Shown piece after piece: positions 57,927 through 64,000 of a DNA stretch of 64,000 nucleotides (its first letter is position 1; the number at the start of each line of letters is the position of its first letter). The translations under genes were made by a program, and so were the position numbers. The notes below the pieces were generated by a model, which had not been told where the DNA came from, made no database searches, and saw only the letters and a list, made by a program, of their open reading frames with translations. Origin of the DNA: Scalesia atractyloides (lineage: Eukaryota; Streptophyta; Magnoliopsida; Asterales; Asteraceae); NCBI GenBank assembly GCA_947069175.1, contig CAMTDV010000022.1, positions 34,721,476 through 34,785,475 on the forward strand, written 5' to 3'.

Positions 57927-58918
57927 CAAACATACGAAACAAATGCCAACATATTTAAAGTACACAAGGGATCCAAATAGATAACTAGTACAATAAGCAA
58001 CGTGTATGAGAATTAGCATAAACCCAAGTGTCTAACGAGTTAGAGCACTTGTAGGTTAATACGCGTTGTTGGATACCTATTTCGCTAGCACACTATTACG
58101 GATGCAAACTAGTGAGTTCATGTCCCCCTTTTCTCTTAAATGTTTTCGGTTTATAACTCTCAGGGGGAATTACATGTTTTCGATGGTATGGTTTAGCTAT
58201 GGAATGGAATAGTAGATCATGTGAGACAAGGGTATCTCTTAAGTGCCATTAATCTTTATAAGGCCGTGGAGCAACAGTGGTAGATCTGTCGGGTGTAGGC
58301 AAGCCCCACTCATGGGTCCTTGTGTGGCCACATGTAGTGCTTTTGTTGTCCTTGCCGGGTGGACCGGATGGAAATCATCTAGGGTTGAGTGTTTCCATGT
58401 CGTTGCAGATATTAATGTCCTTACATAACATCAATGATCATCAAGTTCATTGACGCTTTACATACCACATTTTCACACAACGATATTTCAAATGTTTTTG
58501 AGATCATTTGATGCGCATTTAAAATACCTGAACTCGCCAACTTTTGTTGATGTTATTAAACTTACAAGTATTTCAGGAAATTGAATGGATCTTCGCACGG
58601 TCGGTTCTCAAGAAACTTTTAGCTTATCATGTTAACATGGTCATCCTTTTGAAAGGGTTAGATCCGTATATCTGATCTTCAATGAGATATAGGATGCAAA
58701 GCCTTTGTATTTTAAACTATGTTGAAATAGTCTTTTGTAAAAACTTATAAACTTATGTTGTCTTATAGTTTGAACAACTTATCATGTGCATCTCTTAATT
58801 ATGTTAAAATTATGAACATCGTATTTGTTTTTAATCATATAGTTGTTTACTTATATCTTATGCGATGAAAACTAATCAAGTTCACATTGCGCTCTTCCGC
58901 CTCTGAACGGGTGTGACA
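56895..58918 (+). mobile_element. Large LTR-like sequence, copy 3, second part
   Basis: Continues copy 3 after the Tat insertion and corresponds to copy 1 from about 2700 to 4563. It holds the short GGGCTAGGCCCA array (57700-57850), a (TA)n run (57893-57920), and the ACTCGCCAACTTTTGTTGA segment (58539) that copy 1 keeps and copy 2 lost. It ends GGGTGTGACA at 58918. Confidence 0.65.
57700..57850. repeat. Short GGGCTAGGCCCA repeat array, copy 3
   Basis: Four units of about 40-50 bp built from GAGGCACGAAGACTC plus (G)GGCTAGGCCCA and close variants. The palindromic core is shared with the 27-bp arrays of copies 1 and 2; the rest of the unit is not. Confidence 0.8.
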
Positions 58919-59486
58919 ATTTTTAACTCGTTTCCACTGGGGACATTAAAGTTTTAACTTTGGTTGATTTGGGACTCAAGCTAGTTTGTTCTAGGCACTT
59001 GGGTATTAATTGCGGACAATAAAAGTGCCCTGAGGAGGTAGTGTACATTGAGTCTAGTTTATGAGTCGATTTAGTTAAAGTCTAGTTTGTGTGTCGGTCA
59101 TGTCTTTTGTGTCTTGTTCGAGTCTTAGGTCGTCTTTGGGTTATATTATGCTTCTGTGAATCAAAGACCACTTGCCCATACTCAATCTCCATTCTTGCAA
59201 GATTTGGTTTAAAATTGGTATTATTGCTAACAGTCACCCAAATGTATTGTGTAATTTTTTTGTTTTTTTTTTGTTTTTTGGTAGCGACCGTGAATGAAAT
59301 GCTATATGGTTGTTTTCCCTTAGATAAAAAATAAAAAAATCAAAAATACCAAAATAGCTCTTGTTCTAATGGTCTGCTTTTCTTTGCATTGTTGAATTGA
59401 ATTGTTTTGCCGAATGTCTGGTGACGGATGTAAGAGGAGGATCAATTCGTTATCGAACACAAGTTCTGCGTTTAAATGGTCTAATG
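58919..59486 (+). other. Second copy of the Athila pre-ORF1 spacer
   Basis: After the LTR-like end come TTTCCACTGGGGAC (58935-58948), a possible decayed primer-binding site, and then 58978-59420, which matches 44699-45140. It ends at ATGTCTGGTGACGG (59414), the counterpart of the ORF1-like start at 45128. The ORF is lost soon after, where copia sequence begins at about 59487. Confidence 0.7.
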
Positions 59487-60008
59487 TGTGGAATCCGTAA
59501 AACCGAACCGTAATCGTGACATTGAATCTTAAATAATCAACGTTTAATACATTCTAACGACAACTAGACAAAGTCCTGGCGTCTACGTTACAAAATCTCC
59601 TAATCTAGATTGGATGTTCTTGATGAGTGTTGTTGATGATAAAGCTTGTGCAGAGTGTTCTTTTTGTGAGAAGTGATACACTTCGTACGATCTTATAAGT
59701 CTTTTGTGCGAAGTCTGTTCTTTTGTCCGCACATATCAATATTTTCAATATAGTTCTCTTCATGCATGTTTTTAATCGCATACTATGAGATTGTAGATAT
59801 ACATTGTGATGTCATCATATGTAATGATGACATCACTCCCGATCCATTATGCTATCTTCGTACCGTGCCATACCCACTCCTAACCTGCCCTAAATAATCC
59901 TAACACAGCCTAGGGAAACCTCTGTCAGGTATATTACACACTCAAGACACTAGACATTACACGTACAATTAGATTTCTATCTATGGCCACACGAATAATG
60001 CACTAACA
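59487..60008 (-). mobile_element. Copia 3' LTR (minus strand)
   Basis: About 520 bp, TGTTAGTGCATTATTCG (60008, minus) to GGATTCCACA (59487). It is followed inward by a strong polypurine tract. The internal part ends at 60197, where another copia is inserted. Ends are inferred from the TG/CA termini and the adjacent PPT. Confidence 0.65.
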
Positions 60009-60022
60009 ATCTCCCCCTTGGA
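60009..60022 (-). other. Copia polypurine tract
   Basis: The minus strand reads CCAAGGGGGAGATTG against the LTR start TGTTAGTG, the common PPT form of plant copia elements. Confidence 0.75.
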
Positions 60023-60197
60023 CATAGCTAGACATATCAGTTTATTGAGACATATTAGCTACAACGTTGATCTAGATGAAACACTCAGTTTAAAAAATTC
60101 ACATTGATTATCGGTATTATTTTCCACTTAAACTCAATGTAAAAACTTTTGTAATGCTTATCGATACATTAAGGTACATTAATTTCCACTAAGTTCT
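60023..60197 (-). other. 3' internal end of the minus-strand copia
   Basis: Short noncoding remnant between the PPT and the plus-strand copia LTR at 60198. Confidence 0.45.
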
Positions 60198-60853
60198 TGT
60201 TGGAATTGAACCCTACAAAAGAACAGATGATAGAAAGCCAAAATATACTACAACCCTCTGATCCTAATAATAATAAAACATTTGCTAGAGTCAAGCTCTG
60301 CTGAAGACAAAATGTCAAAGGTTTGTCATAGCGAAACACTGTTGAAGACTAAAGCTAAAGGTATCCTAAGGCAAAACTCTGTTGAAGACTAAAGCTAAAG
60401 GTCTGCCAAGGCTAAACTCTGCTCAAGGCCAACAGAGGATGTCTCATTAGTGTTTTCTATCAGTCTTTGTAATGTTTAGTTATAGAAGTGGTTAGCTTAG
60501 CAGATGTTAGTTTGTTAATATTGTTAGATGTCGCTTTCCTGCTGACATCATCATAAGATGCTTAGTGGTTAGAATTTTAGTATAAATGGAACAGTGCCTA
60601 TACTGTTCTATTTGATCACTTTTCATCACTTATCGATCTAATATTCTTCTTTACATTCTGTATGAACAAATCAGTGATCTTAGACCGAGGGGGAGATTGT
60701 GAGTTATATATGCAAGTGATTACAATCATGAAAGAATGATAATGAAAACAATCTCTCAATTGTTTTGAATCAAAGTTCATCATTCCACTGCATTTACATC
60801 TGATTTATCATCTTTAAGAACTTTCATAACAGTTTCAAACTCAAATCCTAACA
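60198..60853 (+). mobile_element. 5' LTR of a plus-strand copia (same family as element C)
   Basis: 656 bp, TGTTGGAATTG...ATCCTAACA, with TATAAATGG at 60581-60589. Near-duplicate phrases (AAACTCTGTTGAAGACTAAAG, 60317-60430) repeat inside it. The following ATTGATAGAGCTTAG is a decayed initiator-Met PBS. The end of the element lies beyond the interruption at 61919 and is not in the window. Confidence 0.8.
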
Positions 60854-60870
60854 ATTGATAGAGCTTAGTC
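60854..60870 (+). other. Decayed copia primer-binding site
   Basis: ATTGATAGAGCTTAGTC corresponds to ATTGGTATCAGAGCTTGG of element C, with a 2-base loss and substitutions. Confidence 0.6.
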
Positions 60871-61010
60871 AATCGAATTTGATTTAACAATCAATTTGAT
60901 TTGAATAGATCAGCTCTCACTGCTAATTCGGTTTGTTCGTTTTTATTGAAAACAGAGTTTAGTTACATTTTCAAAGATTTTCAACAAAAATTTGTTTGAA
61001 AACAATCAAA

Positions 61011-61918
61011 ATGTCACACACTTCACAAGATCCTCATAACACTGGCAACATGTTTAAACCATCGATCCTTGTTAGATTTGAGTTAATATCTGGCAAAAAC
61101 GGATGGGTCATGTCCTTGCTCTGCAAAACACCGGTTGCTGGAAGTCGGTCATCTTTGGACCTCATTTTCCAATGATACTGAGTACAGAGGACCTAAAGTC
61201 CAAGTACCAAAGAATCCTGAAAATTATTTCGAGCAAGATTTCCAAAACATCGAGCTAGATGAAAGGCATTTAGCATTGTCGCCTCTGCATTGCCAAACGA
61301 TATATATGTTGGGTTGTTGCATTTGCAACAGTGCAAAGGAATTATAGGATGCTTTAAAGAGCAATTTGGTGGGACTGAGGAAGTGATCGAATATAATAGA
61401 GAAGTTTTAAATTAACAATATTAAACATTTTTTCATGGTAAAGGATAGTCATTAACCTAACAGTTTGAAAGGTTTAGCTGTCTCATTAGTGAGCTTAAAC
61501 TAGTTAATTTGCATTCGCAAATTCAACTTTAAGAAGTCGTTTTCTTATATCATTACCAGACAAGTGGGCCTATAACTTTTGTAGCTCGAAATTCAGTTGG
61601 GTTTAAAGAAATGAGTCTAACACAGCTTCATGGTAGGTTCCTCACTTATGAGAGAGAGCTGAACCAGAAAAAGAAGCTATAAGAATCTAGCAAGGTGGCT
61701 GATGACTATGCATTTGGTAGTACAACATTTTTGGGCCAAGAAGAAGTCACTGGCAGTTGTAAGGATCAGAGTTATGATCATTTCATTGATATAACTTCTG
61801 GTGGTAATTTCAACTCTGACCCTTACATACCTAATTATGCATTTGCTGCTAATGGGGAAAGGTAAACTTCGGATAACTTATTTTTGAGTTGAATGACCTT
61901 CAACATTTTGACCCTTTA
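61011..61918 (+). pseudogene. Ty1/copia gag, 5' part
   Basis: ATG at 61011 (MSHTSQDPHNTGNMFKPSIL), then a frameshift. YFEQDFQNIELDERHLAL and LGCCICNSAKEL parallel KPDNYSKQDFQKFELDAKAF and LLHCNNTKELWDALKE of module C (22947-25075). Further pieces (LINSLTQLHGRFLTYERELN-like, near 61600-61680; DYAFGSTTFLG) extend to about 61860. Stops are frequent. A different LTR (TGTAACATCC) interrupts it at 61919, before any zinc knuckle. Confidence 0.72.
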
Positions 61919-62103
61919 TGTAACATCCGTAAAAAAAACGGATTTTATCAAACCCGCTCCGTTTATTAACCGAACAGTCAGTTAAAATTTTCGTTGCGAA
62001 TTAAATGCCCAAAATAATTTTAAACGATACATAATCAATTATTATATGGGAATATATAATTAGTTTTTGAAAAACTGTTGAAAATCGCAAAATAAAAATA
62101 AAT

Positions 62104-62190
62104 TGTTCCTGCCGGGTTTCGAACCCGGGTCAGTAACCGGTTCACAAACAGACTTAACACTAAACACACAAACCACTGCGCCACGGATGC
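62104..62190 (-). repeat. tRNA-like block, class-II size, antisense in the LTR U3
   Basis: The minus strand reads from GCATCCG with A box TGGCGCAGTGG (plus 62173-62183) and B box GGTTCGAAACC (plus 62115-62125), 48 bp apart. A perfect T-arm (CCGGG/CCCGG around TTCGAAA, 62112-62128) is present. The total length of about 85 nt fits a Ser/Leu-type tRNA. The acceptor strands pair poorly (GCATCCG against CAGGAAC), so it is a tRNA-derived relic, not a gene. Confidence 0.65.
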
Positions 62191-62443
62191 TATTTGTTAA
62201 ATGTTAAAATCATTTAATTGATATCATGACTTTACGAATTCAAAACCGGCGCCCAAAAGTTCAGTCGTCGGAAATCCCGGTAATCTCGCGAAACTTAACG
62301 TTTCTTTCAGTTATAACGTAAAACATAAACGCTACATCGGTTATAACCGACGTCTGAGTCCGCGACCAAAGTTAAAACCGCCGGAGTTTTTATAACCGAC
62401 GAATCCAGTCGGAAATCAGACCAAGTTCATCGATAATTTGCCC

Positions 62444-62450
62444 TATAAAA
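62444..62450 (+). promoter_or_regulatory. TATA box of the TGTAACATCC LTR
   Basis: TATAAAA in GCCCTATAAAAACCACC, about 525 bp from the LTR start, with the expected C/A-rich start region downstream. Confidence 0.55.
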
Positions 62451-62890
62451 ACCACCTCGAACCTCTGCAAACATTTTCGCTCAAAACCGCACCCTTTCTC
62501 GGCGAAAACTCACTCGCCGGAATATTCTGCTCATCACCGGAAAACCGGGTTCTTCATTTCTGAGCCTTACTGAACCCCCTAAGCTTATATCGAAGTCACC
62601 CATACCTTTTTCAAACTTTCTGAAGGCTCGCTGCTGCAAGACACCTGACGCCGGAGCCTATTGCTGTCGCCGGAGTTCTGCCGGAAAACAGAGGAAGATA
62701 GTCGGGTATACCTCACGCCTAATTTCCTTTCTTTTTATTTATATCTCACCTTTGATTAATCATAAAACGCTAAAGAACCTGATTTAACACATCGAACCAG
62801 TCGGATTTTCCGACTCTGGTTAAAATCCGACGAAGAAGACGATGAACCTGTAACTGATAAGTATAATTTAAATCAAGAAATAACTCGGGT

Positions 62891-62972
62891 TAGACACACA
62901 GTCCAGCGGTGGACTGTGTGCACAATAAACACACAAAGGTCTCGAGTTCGAATCCTGTTCCACACACGCTGC
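62891..62972 (+). repeat. tRNA-like module 1
   Basis: Hairpin CACACAGTCC-AGCGGT-GGACTGTGTG (62895-62920, 10 perfect pairs). It contains an A-box-like CAGTCCAGCGG. The B-box-like GAGTTCGAATCC is at 62944-62955. Confidence 0.7.
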
Positions 62973-63059
62973 GTAAATAAAAATGTTCTTTTTGTTAACT
63001 GAACCGGATTCATTTTATATATATGTTAAGTATATTAATAATCGGAAAAATAATCAAGT

Positions 63060-63140
63060 TAGACACACAGTCCAGTGGTGGACTGTGTGTATGTTTAATC
63101 AAAGTGCACGAGTTGAGTCAGGTCTTCTGCATCGACCCGG
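63060..63140 (+). repeat. tRNA-like module 2
   Basis: Hairpin ACACACAGTCC-AGTGGT-GGACTGTGTGT (63063-63090, 11 pairs). The B-box position (63110-63120, GAGTTGAGTCA) is decayed. Confidence 0.65.
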
Positions 63141-63225
63141 ACAATTATTAAGCTTTTTAAATAAGTCAAAATGAAAATAATTAATTTGTGTTTAAGTATA
63201 ATAAAAATCAGTTAAGTTAACAAGT

Positions 63226-63302
63226 TGTACACACAGTCCAGCGGTGGACTGTGTGTTATCATAACCCACAGGTCCCGGGTTCGAGACCTGTGGAGCGCAC
63301 TG
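63226..63302 (+). repeat. tRNA-like module 3
   Basis: Hairpin ACACACAGTCC-AGCGGT-GGACTGTGTGT (63229-63256). A consensus B box GGTTCGAGACC at 63278-63288 lies inside a second hairpin, CCACAGGTC/GACCTGTGG (9 pairs), in the T-arm position. Confidence 0.7.
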
Positions 63303-63395
63303 TCCGAATCAATTAAAATCGTTTTAAAAATAAAGGATTCTCTGTTTAACAATAATTTATATATATAATATAATTAAAAACAGATATATAACGGG

Positions 63396-63472
63396 TTAGA
63401 CACGTAGCTCAGTTGGTAGAGCTGCGTGCACGCGTACGGGAGGTCTCGGGTTCGAGCCTCACTCAGCGCACT
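63396..63472 (+). repeat. tRNA-like module 4 (closest to a tRNA)
   Basis: TAGCTCAGTTGG (63405-63416) is a consensus A box within a D-arm GCTC/GAGC. Extended, the hairpin is CACGTAGCTC-AGTTGGTA-GAGCTGCGTG. B box GGTTCGAGCC is at 63449-63458. The anticodon and acceptor stems do not pair, so no functional tRNA is predicted. Confidence 0.7.
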
Positions 63473-64000
63473 TATATTCGCACTCGAACCGGTCAACGGT
63501 CAGGTCAACGGTCAAAGTCAAAGTCAACGGGCAGAAAAAGTCAAATTTTTCTATTATTTTTATTTAATTATTTTATTATAATTAAAAATACTTAAAAATA
63601 ACATTTTTAAGGTTAGAAAATAGCCTTAAACTCACAAAAATGCACCCAACAATCCTACTAAAATAGATTAATAAAATCCGTTTACTTACCAAACCATAAT
63701 GCGATTTATCTAGGTTAATCTCACTCGTGGTTAAAACCACTTCGCGTGCATTCACCATCATCAACCGAACGCACCCACTGTGAGTGAATTCTTACAAATC
63801 CCCTTTTTATTCATGTTTTGGGGTGTATCATGTGTCGCTTAAACTAATTCTCTTATTCAAACTCGTGCTATACCATTATATGATCTAAACTTAGAATGTA
63901 AATATTGTTTGTTGTGATGTATTACATATTGTCAAGTTATATGCAAATTATTTAGGCCCATCAGTTCCTCGTGGAGACGAGTTGAACAACGCGTGCCTCA
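63473..64000 (+). other. LTR continuation without genes
   Basis: CGGTCAACGGTCAGGTCAAC-type GGTCAA repeats (63490-63530), then AT-rich sequence and a CACCCACTGTGAG motif near 63771. No coding or RNA signal seen. Confidence 0.5.

Larger units (their letters stand above)
61919..64000 (+). mobile_element. LTR of unassigned family, right end outside window
   Basis: It starts TGTAACATCCGTAAAAA, inserted in the copia gag after GACCCTTTA. TATAAAA at 62444-62450 (GCCCTATAAAAACCACC) puts the transcription start near 62475. The U3 holds an inverted tRNA-like block (62104-62190) and CCG-rich words. The transcribed part has four tRNA-like modules (62891-63472). A TCAACGGTCA direct repeat lies at 63494-63530. 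The stretch 63760-63830 (CACCCACTGTGAGTGAATTC, then TTTTATTCATG) resembles LTR parts of the other families (3703, 12365). No coding sequence is seen; the LTR end is not reached. Confidence 0.65.

Noticed and set aside
62104..62190. Functional tRNA-Ser/Leu gene
   Set aside because: The acceptor stem pairs at only about four of seven positions.
63396..63472. Functional tRNA gene
   Set aside because: A and B boxes are good, but the anticodon and acceptor stems do not pair.

Overview
This window is plant nuclear DNA made almost entirely of nested, decayed LTR retrotransposons. I find no intact host gene, no rRNA, no canonical tRNA and no CRISPR array. The element families (Tekay-type chromovirus, Athila, Tat with two RNase H domains, several Ty1/copia gags with CCHC knuckles, an RTE-type LINE tail) point to a higher plant. 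The flavour of the copia GAG-pre-integrase and chromovirus gag segments suggests a eudicot, probably Asteraceae; that last step is an inference from family resemblance.

Layout. (1) 1-21467 is a minus-strand chromovirus complex with three LTRs and two interiors: LTR-a (up to 5214), interior A (5215-6857), LTR-b (6858-13812), interior B (13813-20648) and LTR-c (20649-21467). LTR-a and LTR-b carry the same large plus-strand LTR-like insertion at the same site (1-4563 and 7566-13177), so about 6.5 kb (1-6556) is repeated at about 8602-15146. Both interiors contain a Ty1/copia fragment joined to the chromovirus chromodomain end. Interior B also has a decayed gag-PR-RT-RNaseH-INT-chromodomain set. 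(2) 21468-29217 holds minus-strand copia remains: two different gag modules, a 3-kb LTR-like insertion (25080-28133) placed 4 bp before a gag ATG, and a copia 5' LTR. (3) 29640-30270 is the 3' end of a plant RTE-type LINE. (4) 32634-46556 is a decayed plus-strand Athila element. Its gag is split by a complete LTR element without pol (34291-40329), whose TSD is GTGGA. (5) 46829-58918 is a third, diverged copy of the large LTR-like sequence, interrupted at 49251-56894 by a minus-strand Tat element that keeps an antisense additional ORF. (6) 58919-61918 holds a second copy of the Athila pre-ORF1 spacer, a minus copia 3' end and a plus copia 5' end. (7) 61919-64000 is the start of another LTR (TGTAACATCC...).

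The most unusual item is in the last 1.2 kb. Four tRNA-like modules are spaced about 165-170 bp apart downstream of the LTR's TATA box. Each has a 10-11 bp hairpin where the A box would lie, and three of the four keep a recognisable B box. The fourth hairpin has a different sequence but keeps its pairing through compensatory changes. A fifth tRNA-like block lies in the opposite orientation upstream of the TATA box.

All coding remnants have stops or frameshifts. They act together only as a record of nesting order, which can be read from shared indels, target-site duplications and which element interrupts which.
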